From: Sphingomonas lenta
GTDB lineage: Bacteria > Pseudomonadota > Alphaproteobacteria > Sphingomonadales > Sphingomonadaceae
Direction: 5' to 3'
Length of the DNA stretch: 64,000 bases
Assembly (NCBI RefSeq): GCF_002288825.1
Contig: NZ_NSLI01000004.1
Span: 556,501-620,500 of the forward strand
This document shows positions 48,357-56,780 of this stretch, one piece after another (the first letter of the stretch is position 1; the number at the start of each line of letters is the position of its first letter). The notes beneath the pieces are model-generated. The model saw nothing but the letters and a program-made list of their open reading frames with translations. It was not told where the DNA came from and ran no database searches. Made by a program: the position numbers and the translations under genes.

Positions 48357-49949
48357 ATGTGGTCGCGGACCAACAGCCGGGCGAGCAAGTCGGTGCCGAT
48401 ACCCGTTCGAGCCGCCGCCGTGCGGCCGATCCGAGCCAGATGCGGGGCCGCGCTCGCGTGCGGAGCGCTGCTGCTCGCGTGCGCGGCGTTCATGTTCGTG
48501 GACCGCACGGTTCCGCCGATCATCATCTGGGACGAGTCCCGCCTGGCGGTGAACGCCCTGGAGATGCACCAGCGCGGCTGGGGCCTGGTGACGACCTTCG
48601 GCTTCGCGCCCGATCTCTGGAACACCAAGCCGCCGCTGATGATCTGGCTGATGACCGCGTCGATCCGCCTGTTCGGCGCCTCGGAGCTCTCGCTGCGGCT
48701 GCCGGCGATGGTCGCGGCGCTGGGGACGCTCGCGATCGTCTTCGCGTTCGTACGGCGCGCGACGCATTCCGTCCCGACGGCGGCGCTCGCCGTCGCGCTG
48801 CTCGCCGCCAGCGTCGGCTTCTACGGCGAGCATGGCGCGCGCACCGGCGACTACGACGCGCTGCTCTGCTTCTTCACGACCGCCTATCTCGCGCTCCTCC
48901 ACGCCGCGGTGCACCGTCCCTGCCCGCGCCGGCGGACCCTGCTCGCGGTTGGCGTCCTGGTCGCGGGCGCGACGATGACGAAGACGGCTGCCGGGTTGAT
49001 CCCCGGCTTCGGGGTGGCGCTCTACCTGCTCGCCTGCGGCAGGCTCCGTCGCGCCTTCACCTGGCGCTACGTCCTGCTCGTGCCGCTGGCGCTCGTGCCG
49101 CTGGCGGCCTTCTACCTGCTGCGCGAGCGCCTGGCGCCGGGCTATCTCGAGGCCGTCTGGTACAACGACTTCGCCGGCCGCTTGAGCGGCGAGGTGATGC
49201 ACCAGGACGACTCGCCGTTCTACTACTTGCGGGTGCTGCTCCTCGGCGGCCTGTTCAGCGCGGGGCCGCTCGCGCTGCTCGCGCCGGCCGGGTTGGCGGG
49301 ACCGAGGGGCCGGGCGCGCCAGGCGCTCGTCTTCGCCTTGTGCTGCGTCGCGGGGCAGCTCCTGCTCGTGACGGTGATCGGCACCCGGCTTCCCCAGTAC
49401 ATCCTGCCCGCCCTGCCGTGGCTCGCGGTCGCGTGCGCCATCACCGTAGGGCGGCGGCTCCCGCGCTTCCTGGGCTTCGTCGGCGCGGGGCGACCGACCT
49501 GGGCGCAGCTGGCGCTGCCGTCGGCCTTGGTGGCGGCCGCGGTGGTCAACATCGGCGTGCGCACCGCGGGCATGCGGTACGACCTGCTCCTGGACCGCGC
49601 CTATTACCCCCAGGCGAGCTACGGCGTCCTGCTCGCGTCGCTCTTTGAGCGCGGCGTGCGCCGCGTCGCCGTCGTGGAGCCGGGGTTCGACCTCGGCGTG
49701 CTGCGGGCCTACCAGCCGCAGCTCCACTTCTACGCCCTGCTCTGGCGCGAGCGGGGATTGGAGGTCACCCGGTACGAGGCGCCGCCGCAGCGGGAGGGCG
49801 GGGAGGTCATGGCCAGCTGCGATCCGGACCTGGGCCGGGCGCTGCTGTCGCGGGGAGGGGGTTTGCTCGAGGTGTCCGGCTGCGTCGCCAGCATGCCGCC
49901 GACGGCGGGCGGCGCACCCACGCCGCGAAAGAAAAGCGGCCCCGGCTGA
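48357..49949 (+). CDS. Glycosyltransferase family 39/ArnT-like membrane protein
   Basis: This 530-residue integral membrane protein has about ten membrane helices and the ArnT/PMT-type first periplasmic loop: the acidic pair in IIWDESRLAVNALEM and the NTKPPLMIWLM motif typical of lipid-linked sugar transferases. It moves a sugar from a polyprenyl-phosphate donor to an envelope acceptor. The C-terminal soluble domain is about 120 residues. The last codons lie inside the bidirectional terminator hairpin. Confidence 0.9.
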   Translation: MWSRTNSRASKSVPIPVRAAAVRPIRARCGAALACGALLLACAAFMFVDRTVPPIIIWDESRLAVNALEMHQRGWGLVTTFGFAPDLWNTKPPLMIWLMTASIRLFGASELSLRLPAMVAALGTLAIVFAFVRRATHSVPTAALAVALLAASVGFYGEHGARTGDYDALLCFFTTAYLALLHAAVHRPCPRRRTLLAVGVLVAGATMTKTAAGLIPGFGVALYLLACGRLRRAFTWRYVLLVPLALVPLAAFYLLRERLAPGYLEAVWYNDFAGRLSGEVMHQDDSPFYYLRVLLLGGLFSAGPLALLAPAGLAGPRGRARQALVFALCCVAGQLLLVTVIGTRLPQYILPALPWLAVACAITVGRRLPRFLGFVGAGRPTWAQLALPSALVAAAVVNIGVRTAGMRYDLLLDRAYYPQASYGVLLASLFERGVRRVAVVEPGFDLGVLRAYQPQLHFYALLWRERGLEVTRYEAPPQREGGEVMASCDPDLGRALLSRGGGLLEVSGCVASMPPTAGGAPTPRKKSGPG

Positions 49950-49966
49950 CCGGAGCCGCTTGTTCT
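49931..49966. terminator. Bidirectional terminator shared by the glycosyltransferase and rplL
   Basis: The stem AGCGGCCCCGG (49935-49945) pairs with CCGGAGCCGCT (49950-49960) with one mismatch around the loop CTGA, which contains the rightward TGA stop. Leftward the hairpin is followed by TTTTCTTTC, and rightward by TGTTCTCT. The leftward use, for rplJ-rplL, looks stronger. Confidence 0.85.
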
Positions 49967-50000
49967 CTGCTCAAGCCGTCATGGGAGAGTGGAAGGTCGA

Positions 50001-50045
50001 TCATGCCCCCGGCATGATCTGAACGATGCGGGGCATCGTTCACCT
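50001..50045. repeat. Two adjacent palindromes between rplL and its terminator
   Basis: GATCATGCC/GGCATGATC and GAACGATGC/GCATCGTTC form two separate perfect hairpins side by side. The core CATGCCCCCGGCATG of the first recurs at about 31430 inside the REP-like element with different outer arms. Confidence 0.7.
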
Positions 50046-50058
50046 TCCGCCCCCGTGA

Positions 50059-50092
50059 CGTCGGACGGTGCGCGGGGCGCACCGCCGGCCGG
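50059..50092 (-). repeat. 3'-end element, copy A (after rplL)
   Basis: Read leftward: CCGGCCGG, an 8-bp hairpin CGGTGCGC-CCC-GCGCACCG, then TCCGACG followed by TCACGG. It lies downstream of rplL and upstream of its terminator. Copies B (62859-62895) and C (55617-55651) share both flanks but have different, still complementary, hairpin arms. Confidence 0.75.
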
Positions 50093-50142
50093 CCTTGGGC
50101 GGGTGCGGTTCGGCGGGGCTGAACCGTCTCCCACCCTGCGGC

Positions 50143-50523
50143 TTACTTCAGCTCGACGGTCGCGCCGGCATCCTCGAGCTGCTTCTTGATCTTCTCGGCC
50201 TCGTCCTTGTTCACGCCTTCCTTGACGGCCTTGGGCGTGCCCTCGACCAGCGCCTTCGCCTCGGTCAGGCCGAGACCGGTGATCGCGCGGACCTCCTTGA
50301 TGACGTTGATCTTCTTGCCGCCGTCGCCCGTCAGGATGACGTCGAACTCGGTCTTCTCTTCCGCCGCGGGAGCGGCCGCGCCGCCACCACCGGCGGCCGG
50401 AGCGGCGGCCACGGCCGCGGCGGCCGAAACGCCCCACTTCTCTTCGAGCATCTTGGACAGCTCGGCCGCCTCGAGGACGGTGAGCGTGCTGAGCTGGTCA
50501 ACCAGCGAGTTCAGGTCTGCCAT
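50143..50523 (-). CDS. rplL: 50S ribosomal protein L7/L12
   Basis: This 126-residue protein has an N-terminal dimerisation helix region ([24 protein letters not shown]), an Ala/Gly-rich hinge at about residues 33-55, and the C-terminal factor-binding domain ([35 protein letters not shown]). It forms the ribosomal stalk with L10. It follows rplJ after 96 bases containing a small hairpin. Confidence 0.98.
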   Translation of the reverse strand: MADLNSLVDQLSTLTVLEAAELSKMLEEKWGVSAAAAVAAAPAAGGGGAAAPAAEEKTEFDVILTGDGGKKINVIKEVRAITGLGLTEAKALVEGTPKAVKEGVNKDEAEKIKKQLEDAGATVELK

Positions 50524-50591
50524 TTTCTACTTCCTCTAAAATCGTCCCGACGAAGGCCGGGATGCTTCGGTTCACATCGGTCCTAAAACCT

Positions 50592-50614
50592 GCAGCGAAG
50601 TACCACTTCGCTGC
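50592..50614. repeat. Perfect hairpin between rplJ and rplL
   Basis: GCAGCGAAGT and ACTTCGCTGC form a perfect 10-base-pair stem around the loop ACC, starting 5 bases after the rplJ stop. With no T-run it is unlikely to terminate; it may stabilise or process the rplJ-rplL mRNA, where L12 must be made in excess over L10. Confidence 0.7.
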
Positions 50615-50619
50615 GAGAA

Positions 50620-51141
50620 CTAGGCGGCTTCCTTGTCCTTCTCGGCGTAGGCCGCGAGCACGCGGGCCAGCTGCGCCGCCGGCGCCTGGGCGATGGTCGC
50701 GAGCTTGGTCGCGGGCGCCTGCACGAGGCCCACGATCTTCGCCCGGAGCTCGTCCAGCGACGGCAACGTCGCCAGCGCCTGCACGCCGGCCACGTCGAGA
50801 ACGGTCGCGCCCATGGCCCCGCCGACGATTTCGAACTTGTCGTTCGTCTTCGCGAAGTCGACCGCCACCTTGGCGGCCGCGACGGGGTCGGTCGACGTCG
50901 CCAGACCGACGGGGCCGGTCAGCATGTCGCTGAGCCCCGTATAGTCCGTGCCGTCGAGCGCGATCCTGGCAAGCCGGTTCTTCGAGACCTTGTAGACGGC
51001 GCCCGCCTCCCGCATGCGGGTGCGCAGCGTCGTCGACTGCGCCACCGTCATTCCGAGATTGCGGGTGACGACCACCACGCCCACCTCGGAAAAGGTGCGG
51101 TTGAGCTCGGCCACGGCCTCGGTCTTCTGAGCACGATCCAT
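50620..51141 (-). CDS. rplJ: 50S ribosomal protein L10
   Basis: This 173-residue protein starts [20 protein letters not shown], contains [13 protein letters not shown] and ends in the helical L12-binding tail ([17 protein letters not shown]). GGAG lies seven bases before the ATG at 51139-51141; upstream in-frame codons are leader. It anchors the L12 dimers on the ribosome and in many bacteria represses its own mRNA. Confidence 0.97.
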   Translation of the reverse strand: MDRAQKTEAVAELNRTFSEVGVVVVTRNLGMTVAQSTTLRTRMREAGAVYKVSKNRLARIALDGTDYTGLSDMLTGPVGLATSTDPVAAAKVAVDFAKTNDKFEIVGGAMGATVLDVAGVQALATLPSLDELRAKIVGLVQAPATKLATIAQAPAAQLARVLAAYAEKDKEAA

Positions 51142-51572
51142 GCCATTCTCCACACTTGGACCCGCGGCCGAAACCTCGGGTCCGGTTACGAACCGGGAGG
51201 CGGAAACACCCGCCAACCGGGTGTCCGAAGGGGCATGGGAACCGACGCGCTGCTTGAGAGCGCGGCAGACCGGCGGGCGAACCCTGCCGGCGAAATCCTA
51301 TCCCCGTCTCGGCGGGAGATTAAGCTCGGGGCAGATCCCCGGGCACCCGCTGTCTCGGACGGAACTTCGACGGGCGAAACCCGTGAAGTGCGGGCGGGCC
51401 ATTAGCCGAACGGAAGCGGCGGCGCAAGCTGCCCGCGCGGCTCGCCGTCACCGTCCCGTCACCGCGCCGTCACGCCCGCGTCCCCGATCCGCAACGGCCC
51501 CGTCGCTTTCGCGCCCCACAAGCCCGACCGGGGCCGGACGACCGGCGCGGGACATCTTAGAGGGGCAGGCAC
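51142..51572. other. Region between rplJ and phoX: rplJ leader and promoter
   Basis: About 430 bases without a convincing gene. The part from about 51392 leftward would be transcribed as the rplJ leader and contains hairpins, notably ACACCC/GGGTGT at 51206-51224 and ACCCG/CGGGT near 51160-51182, which fits a site for L10 autoregulation. That assignment is by position and structure only. A candidate rplJ promoter is at 51399-51427. Confidence 0.45.
51399..51427 (-). promoter_or_regulatory. Candidate promoter for rplJ-rplL
   Basis: Leftward: TTGCGC (51427-51422), 17-base spacer, TAATGG (51404-51399). It is a moderate match to sigma70 consensus, supported by its position and by the terminator that separates rplA from this unit. 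Confidence 0.45.
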
Positions 51573-54107
51573 ATGGCGGACCATCTCGGGCCTTCGTCGA
51601 TGTATGACGACGGCGACAACGACGTTAACGCGACCGCCAACCCGCATCTCGGCGACATCGTCGCCCGGCGCTACTCCCGCCGGCAGACCCTGTTCGGCGG
51701 CATGTCGGCCATCTCGGCGGCGGCGATCGGGCCGATGCTCCTGGCCGGGTGCGGCGACGACGGCGACGACGGCGCGAACTTGAGCGTGACCGCCGGCCAG
51801 AACGCCGCCACCGCCTCCGGCCGCACTGTGATGCTGACGGGCACGACGTCCGACGGCGTCGCCACGGGCGTCTGGACGCAGCTCGACGGTCCGCCCGTCA
51901 GCTTCGGCCCGGGCGCCACCGCCAACGCGGTCACCTTCACCGCGCCCAGCGTCGCGGCCGCGACGTCGATGACGTTCCGCTTCGCCGCGCTCTCGTCGTC
52001 GGTGTTCGCGGACACCACCGTCACCGTTCAGCCCGCGCAGCTCGGCTTCACGGCGGTGGCCAAGAACCTGAACGATACCGTGACCGTGCCCGAGGGCTAC
52101 ACGGTGACCGTGCTCTACCGGCTGGGCGATCCGATCAACGCGGCGACTCCGGCTTACGCCAACAACGGCACCGATACGGACTTCGCGGCGCGCGCAGGCG
52201 ACCATCACGACGGCATGAGCTTCTTCGGCCTGGCCGCGACCGGCAACGCGCCCGACCCGTCCAACTCGTCGCGCGGCCTGCTCGCGCTCAACCACGAGAA
52301 CATCACCCAGCGCTATCTCCACCCCAACGGTCCCACCGGCACGCGCGCCGGCGAGGTCCGCCCGGAGGCCGAGGCAATCAAGGAGATCGAGGCGCACGGG
52401 CTGTCGATCATCGAGGTCAGCCGCGCCGCGAACGGCACCTGGAGCTACAACCAGGCCTCCGCGCTCAACCGCCGCATCACGCCGCTCACGCCGACGCAGA
52501 TCAGCGGGCCGGTGCGCGGCAACGCGCTGGTCCGCACCGCCTTCTCGCCCGACGGCACGGCGGGCCGCGGCACCATCAACAACTGCGCCAACGGCTACAC
52601 GCCGTGGAACACCTACCTCACCGCCGAGGAGAATTGGGCGGGCTACTTCCGCCGCGACGCGAGCGACACCGCGCTGCGGAGCAGCAAGGTGAACGCGCTC
52701 CTCGCCCGCTATGGCGGCGGCGGCGAGCGTCCCGGCAGCTACCGCTGGGCGTTCGTCCAGCCCGCCGCGGGCGTGTCCGACACGCGCTTCGCGAAGTGGA
52801 ACATCACCTCGCAACCGGGTGCGGCCGCCGACGGCACGCAGGACTTCCGCAACGAGGTGTTCCAGTACGGCTGGATCGTCGAGGCCGACCCGTTCAGCCC
52901 GACCTCGACCCCGCGCAAGCGCACCGCCTTGGGCCGCATGAACCATGAGGGCGCGTGGCCCGGCCGCTTCGTCGCCGGCGTGCGCCCCGCCTGGTACATG
53001 GGCGACGACGCGCAGAACGAGTATATCTACAAGTTCGTGAGCGCCGCGACCTGGAGCGCCGCGGACGCGACAGCCGCCGACCGGCTCGCCACCGGCGACA
53101 AGTATCTCGATTCCGGCACGCTCTACGTCGCCCGCTTCGACGCCGACGGCACGGGCGTGTGGCTGCCGCTCGTCTTCGGCCAGGGTCCGCTGACCGCGGC
53201 CAACGCGACCTACGCCTTCGACAACCAGGCGGACGTGCTGCTCGCCACGCGCATCGCCGCCGACCTGCTCGGCGCGACGCGCATGGACCGGCCGGAATGG
53301 ACCGCGGTCAACCCGGCCACCGGCGAGATGTACTGCACGCTGACGAACAACAGCTCGCGCCGCCCCGCCAACGTCAACGCCGCCAACCCCCGCGCGTACC
53401 TCGACGTGAAGCTGCCGCAGGGCGATACGGTCAACGCCGACCCGCCCACCGCCTCCCAGGCGACGCGTGGCAACGCTAACGGCCACATCGTCCGCCTGCG
53501 CGAGCAGGGCGACACCACGGAGGCGACGCGCTTCACCTGGGACGTCTACGCGTATGGCGCGGGCGCGGACCTCGACCGCCGGAACGTCAACCTGTCCGGC
53601 CTGGACGCCACCAACGACTTCTCGTCGCCCGACGGCCTGTGGTTCTCGCGCCCGACCAATGCGGGCGGCCTCGTCAACCCGCTCCTCTGGGTGCAGACGG
53701 ACGACGGCGCGTACACGGACGTGACGAACTGCATGATGCTCTTGGGCCAACCCGGCCGCGTCGGCGACGGCACGACGGCCGACATCACCAACCGGGTGGT
53801 CGAGACGAACGGCACCGTCCTGACGGGCACCGCCACCGCCCGCGTCGGCGCGCTTCCCGGCCAGGCGCTCCGCCGCTTCCTGGTGGGACCGAAGGAGTGC
53901 GAAATCACCGGCATCGACTCGACCCCCGACGGCCGCTCGATCTTCGTCAACATCCAGCACCCAGGCGAGGACGCTGCCGACCCGAACCGCCCGACGAGCA
54001 ACTGGCCCGCGAACCAGGGCACCGGGACATTGAACCCAACAGGCCCGCGGCCCCGGTCGGCGACGATCGTGATCACCAAGAATGACGGTGGGGTGGTCGG
54101 CCTCTAA
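51573..54107 (+). CDS. PhoX family phosphatase with Ig-like insert, Tat-exported
   Basis: This 844-residue protein has a Tat signal (SRRQTLFGG, Arg36-Arg37) ending in a lipobox LAGC (Cys60) followed by an acidic linker, so it may be a Tat-exported lipoprotein. Residues about 69-153 form a PKD/REJ-like beta domain (VMLTGTTSDG, WTQLDGPPVSFGPG) not usual in PhoX. The DUF839/PhoX domain follows, with LALNHENITQRYLHP, NCANGYTPWNTYLTAEENWAGYF, LGRMNHEGAW, and a C-terminal DGLWFSR/ECEITGIDSTPDGRSIFVNIQHPG. PhoX releases phosphate from organic esters using Ca and Fe. It lies in the segment separating rplA from rplJ, in opposite orientation. Confidence 0.93.
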   Translation: MADHLGPSSMYDDGDNDVNATANPHLGDIVARRYSRRQTLFGGMSAISAAAIGPMLLAGCGDDGDDGANLSVTAGQNAATASGRTVMLTGTTSDGVATGVWTQLDGPPVSFGPGATANAVTFTAPSVAAATSMTFRFAALSSSVFADTTVTVQPAQLGFTAVAKNLNDTVTVPEGYTVTVLYRLGDPINAATPAYANNGTDTDFAARAGDHHDGMSFFGLAATGNAPDPSNSSRGLLALNHENITQRYLHPNGPTGTRAGEVRPEAEAIKEIEAHGLSIIEVSRAANGTWSYNQASALNRRITPLTPTQISGPVRGNALVRTAFSPDGTAGRGTINNCANGYTPWNTYLTAEENWAGYFRRDASDTALRSSKVNALLARYGGGGERPGSYRWAFVQPAAGVSDTRFAKWNITSQPGAAADGTQDFRNEVFQYGWIVEADPFSPTSTPRKRTALGRMNHEGAWPGRFVAGVRPAWYMGDDAQNEYIYKFVSAATWSAADATAADRLATGDKYLDSGTLYVARFDADGTGVWLPLVFGQGPLTAANATYAFDNQADVLLATRIAADLLGATRMDRPEWTAVNPATGEMYCTLTNNSSRRPANVNAANPRAYLDVKLPQGDTVNADPPTASQATRGNANGHIVRLREQGDTTEATRFTWDVYAYGAGADLDRRNVNLSGLDATNDFSSPDGLWFSRPTNAGGLVNPLLWVQTDDGAYTDVTNCMMLLGQPGRVGDGTTADITNRVVETNGTVLTGTATARVGALPGQALRRFLVGPKECEITGIDSTPDGRSIFVNIQHPGEDAADPNRPTSNWPANQGTGTLNPTGPRPRSATIVITKNDGGVVGL

Positions 54108-54113
54108 CCCCGC

Positions 54114-54243
54114 CGTTCCTCCCCGGAACGGGGAGGGGGACCATGCGAAGCATGGTGGAGGGGCGGTTGCGAAGGGCGGCTCCCGTCGCAACCGCCCCTC
54201 CACCACTCGCTTCGCGAGCGATTCCCCTCCCCAGCAAGCTAGG
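54114..54243. repeat. Composite REP-like palindromic element (second copy type)
   Basis: This element has the same architecture as 31316-31521: a C-rich/G-rich hairpin, an ACCATG/CATGGT mini-hairpin with TGGAGGGG, and an inverted mate at the other end. A perfect inverted repeat GGAGGGGCGGTTGCGA (54157-54172) with TCGCAACCGCCCCTCC (54186-54201) forms the core. It follows the phoX stop directly and could terminate phoX. Confidence 0.75.
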
Positions 54244-54324
54244 GAGGATCAGGCTAACCCATATCAGCCCGTGAACCCGCACCTCTCCCCTTCGTTCGCT
54301 TGCCCACGAACAGGGAGAGCCCCC

Positions 54325-55194
54325 ATGCGCATCCACCACCTCAACTGCGGCAACGACTGCCCCGTCGGCGGCGCCATCTTCGACGGCAAGTCATTAGGCC
54401 CGCTCGGCCACCTCGTCGGCCACTGCCTCTTGATCGAGACCGACGCGCACGGCCTCGTCCTCGTCGACACGGGCTTCGGCCTCAAGGACGTGGCGCACCC
54501 GCACGACCCGCCCGCGCGCATCCCGCGCTTCTTCCGCGGCCTCCTCAACATCCGCCTGCGCGAAGAGGACACCGCCGCCCGCCAGATCGAAGCCCTGGGC
54601 TTCAAACGCGACGACGTCCGCCACATCGTCATCACGCATCTGGACTTCGACCACGCCGGCGGCATCGAGGACTTCCCAGGCGCCGCCGTCCATCTCATGG
54701 CCGACGAATATTCGGCGGCGAACGGCCCCAAGCGCGGCTTCATCCCCAACGAACGCTACCGCCCGCGCCAGTGGAACGAGGTCACCGACTGGCGCACTTA
54801 CGCGGCCAAGGCGGGCGGGGAGGGGTGGTTCGGCTTCGACGCGGTGCGCGACCTGGACGGCCTGCCGCCCGAGATCCTGCTGGTGCCGCTGCCCGGCCAC
54901 ACCTGGGGCCATGCCGGCGTCGCGGTCCGTCGCGACGATGGCCACTGGCTGCTCCACGCCGGCGACGCCTATTTCTACCGCGGCGAGGTCCGGAGCGACC
55001 GCCGCCGCTGCACGCCGGGCCTGCGCGCCTACCAGACGATGATGGAGGTCCACCGCGAGCAGCGATTGGAGAACCAGGCCCGCGTCCGCCGCCTGTCGGT
55101 CGAGCGCCGCGACGAGGTGCAGGTGGTCTGCGCACACGATCCGGTCGAGTTCGAGCGGTGCGCGGCGCAGGGCGGCTTGCGCCAGCGCAGCTGA
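54325..55194 (+). CDS. MBL-fold metallo-hydrolase (lactonase-like)
   Basis: About 289 residues. The metal site is THLDFDHAGG, i.e. HxDxDH where the canonical motif is HxHxDH; further ligands are the His in PLPGHTWGHAGV, the Asp in LHAGDAYFY and a C-terminal His (VCAHDPVEF). The opening MRIHHLNCGNDCPVGGAIFDG resembles AHL-lactonase-like members. It has no signal peptide. GGGAG lies upstream of the ATG at 54325; earlier in-frame starts lie inside the REP element. The substrate is unknown. Confidence 0.88.
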   Translation: MRIHHLNCGNDCPVGGAIFDGKSLGPLGHLVGHCLLIETDAHGLVLVDTGFGLKDVAHPHDPPARIPRFFRGLLNIRLREEDTAARQIEALGFKRDDVRHIVITHLDFDHAGGIEDFPGAAVHLMADEYSAANGPKRGFIPNERYRPRQWNEVTDWRTYAAKAGGEGWFGFDAVRDLDGLPPEILLVPLPGHTWGHAGVAVRRDDGHWLLHAGDAYFYRGEVRSDRRRCTPGLRAYQTMMEVHREQRLENQARVRRLSVERRDEVQVVCAHDPVEFERCAAQGGLRQRS

Positions 55195-55212
55195 CGCAAG
55201 ACTCGCCCAAGC

Positions 55213-55275
55213 CCGGCCGGCGGCTTGCGCGCAAGCCGTTCGGCCTGGGTCCCCGCAAAGTAATACTTTGCGGGG
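55213..55275. repeat. Hairpin pair after the MBL hydrolase (element relative D)
   Basis: CCGGCCGG (55213-55220) is followed by the hairpin CGGCTTGC-GC-GCAAGCCG and TTCGGCC, a layout like the 3'-end element but with a different right flank. Next comes a perfect 12-bp palindrome, CCCCGCAAAGTA/TACTTTGCGGGG, with a one-base centre. It lies just after the hydrolase stop and may serve as its terminator. Confidence 0.6.
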
Positions 55276-55371
55276 TGGCTTAACGTCAGGGGCGAGGCCG
55301 CCCTCGCCCCGTCCGATATTCGCAAAACCTCCTCCGCATCCGCGCGTTGTCGCCCGCGAAAGGAGACCGCC

Positions 55372-55506
55372 ATGCCCGACCCGACCACCCCGCCCGCCGA
55401 CGAGGACCGCCCGCAGCGGCCGGAGACGCCCATGACGCCCTCGCCCGCGCCTGAGACGGAGCATGTGGAGGAGGAAGGCGACCCGCTGGGCGCCAACTTC
55501 GCCTGA
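55372..55506 (+). CDS. Small acidic proline-rich protein (44 aa)
   Basis: A short frame, MPDPTTPPADEDRPQRPETP then MTPSPAPETEHVEEEGDPLG-ANFA, with an excellent AAGGAG site six bases before the ATG. The protein is disordered and acidic. The strong ribosome site and clean length support expression. It is followed by element copy C and a hairpin. No family is known to me. Confidence 0.6.
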   Translation: MPDPTTPPADEDRPQRPETPMTPSPAPETEHVEEEGDPLGANFA

Positions 55507-55592
55507 GGCGAGGCCCGTGAGCGCTGCTTACGGACCGGTGCGCACGGCGCACGCCGAAAGCTGGCCGGCCTCGGGCCAGCCCGAGGACCGAC

Positions 55593-55615
55593 GACGCGGG
55601 ATTTGCTCCCGCGTC
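55593..55615. repeat. Hairpin upstream of element copy C
   Basis: GACGCGGGA (55593-55601) and TCCCGCGTC (55607-55615) form a perfect 9-bp stem around the loop TTTGC. It is part of a dense hairpin cluster between the small acidic gene and the leftward Pro-rich gene. Confidence 0.55.
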
Positions 55616-55616
55616 C

Positions 55617-55651
55617 CCGGCCGGCGGGCGGCGAGGCCGACCCGTCCGACG
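55617..55651 (+). repeat. 3'-end element, copy C
   Basis: Rightward: CCGGCCGG, hairpin CGGGCGGC-GAG-GCCGACCCG with a bulged A, then TCCGACG. It lies after the small acidic gene and runs into the hairpin at 55648-55676. Same plan as copies A and B. Confidence 0.7.
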
Positions 55652-55676
55652 GCGCGGGGCCGCCCCCCGCGCCGTC
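55648..55676. terminator. Strong hairpin between convergent genes
   Basis: GACGGCGCGGGG and CCCCGCGCCGTC form a perfect 12-bp stem with loop CCGCC. It lies between the small rightward gene and the leftward Pro-rich gene. There is no T-run on either side, so it may be a factor-assisted terminator or an mRNA end stabiliser. Confidence 0.55.
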
Positions 55677-55683
55677 TCCCGGG

Positions 55684-56265
55684 TTACGCCTTGAGCAAGC
55701 TCAGCTGCCCCTGCTGCCCAGCGGACATCGCCGCCTGCACGTACGCGCTCCCCGCGACGATCTCGGCAGCGGTGGGGCGCTTGGCCGTCGCCGCCTCGGC
55801 CCGGACCTCCTCGGTCTTCGCCTCGACCGAGGGGACGCGCGTCGCCGTGCCGTCGTCGGCGGTCGAGCCGGCACGGACGGCGGCTTGGCCGCGCGCGGCG
55901 AACACCGGGTCGAAATAGTCGCGGACCTCGCCCACGACCGACGCGGCCGCGCGCTGGACCGCGCGGTTGCGGATCACGCTCTCCGTCGCGGTCCCGACGC
56001 CGGTCACGAGCTGCTGGAGCGGGCTCGGCTCCGACGGCGCGGTCGGTCCGGTCGTCGGCTCGGCGGGCGGGCTCGTCGGCGGCTCGGAGCCGGACGGCCC
56101 GCCCGAGGGCTGCGGCTGCGGCTGCGGCGCGGGCTCGTTCGACGGCGGCGGCGCGGGCGGCGTCGGTTCCTTCTTCTTGTCCTCCTCGGCCTTCTTGGCG
56201 TTGTACGCGTTGACCAGAGTCTGCCAGACGCTGGTGGAGCCGGACGTGCCGGAGACGGTGCTCAT
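55684..56265 (-). CDS. Proline-rich hypothetical protein
   Basis: This 193-residue protein begins MSTVSGTSGSTSVWQTLVNAYNAKKAEEDKKK. A Pro/Glu-rich disordered section covers residues about 34-80, and a helical C-terminal section (ESVIRNRAVQRAAASVVGEVRDYFDP, AEIVAGSAYVQAAMSAGQQGQLSLL) follows. It has no signal peptide or membrane helix. The Ser/Thr/Gly N-terminus recalls structural or secreted appendage proteins, but this is only an impression. Confidence 0.75.
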   Translation of the reverse strand: MSTVSGTSGSTSVWQTLVNAYNAKKAEEDKKKEPTPPAPPPSNEPAPQPQPQPSGGPSGSEPPTSPPAEPTTGPTAPSEPSPLQQLVTGVGTATESVIRNRAVQRAAASVVGEVRDYFDPVFAARGQAAVRAGSTADDGTATRVPSVEAKTEEVRAEAATAKRPTAAEIVAGSAYVQAAMSAGQQGQLSLLKA

Positions 56266-56402
56266 GTTCGTTCCCCTGGTTGCCTGCCGAGTCGTTTACG
56301 CTTCAGGACTGAAGGGAAGCCGAGCGAACGCGTTTACTTTTCGATTAGGCATGCCGGCGTATGGCTGGGCCGCCTGGGAAGGGGACGCCGCGCCGACCCC
56401 GG

Positions 56403-56750
56403 TCAGATCACCTGGAAGCTCCCGCTGGTGATCGCGGTGCCCGGCGCGACCAGCGCGAACGGCACGGCCGCGCCCGCCCCGTCGCCGTCGGCGTCGTACA
56501 GCAACCGCCCCGTGCCCGCGTCGTAGAGGATGCGGTCGTCCGCGTCGGCTGCGGCCGTGCCCGCCACGAACTCGCCCGCCTCCAGGCTCGGGCCGACCGC
56601 GAAGATGGCGGACGCCAGCCCGACCCGGTCGCCCGCCCCGAAGTCGCTGATCGCGTCCGCGTTGTCGGCCGCCGGCGCGGCCGTGAAGTCCAACCGGTCG
56701 GCGCTCGCACCCGAGCCGCCGTTGAGCACGCTGCGGCCGTAATTGGCCAC
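56403..56750 (-). pseudogene. RTX/serralysin-type C-terminal fragment (probable remnant)
   Basis: About 115 residues from a GTG at 56748-56750. The segments LDFTAAPAADNADAISDFGAGD and ILYDAGTGRLLYDADGDGAGAAVPFALV match the conserved C-terminal part of Ca-binding RTX and M10 serralysin proteins, normally preceded by glycine-rich nonapeptide repeats and an enzymatic or structural domain. Those are absent: the frame upstream ([17 protein letters not shown]) runs straight into the rplA terminator. It is therefore most likely the tail of a longer gene cut off by rearrangement next to rplA. A short functional protein is possible. Confidence 0.6.
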
Positions 56751-56780
56751 GATCGCCTGGCCGACGAAGTTGCCGATCAG

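Noticed and set aside
54082-54324. Extended N-terminus of the MBL hydrolase
   Set aside because: It would translate the palindromic element; the ATG at 54325 has a good ribosome site and matches the fold's start.
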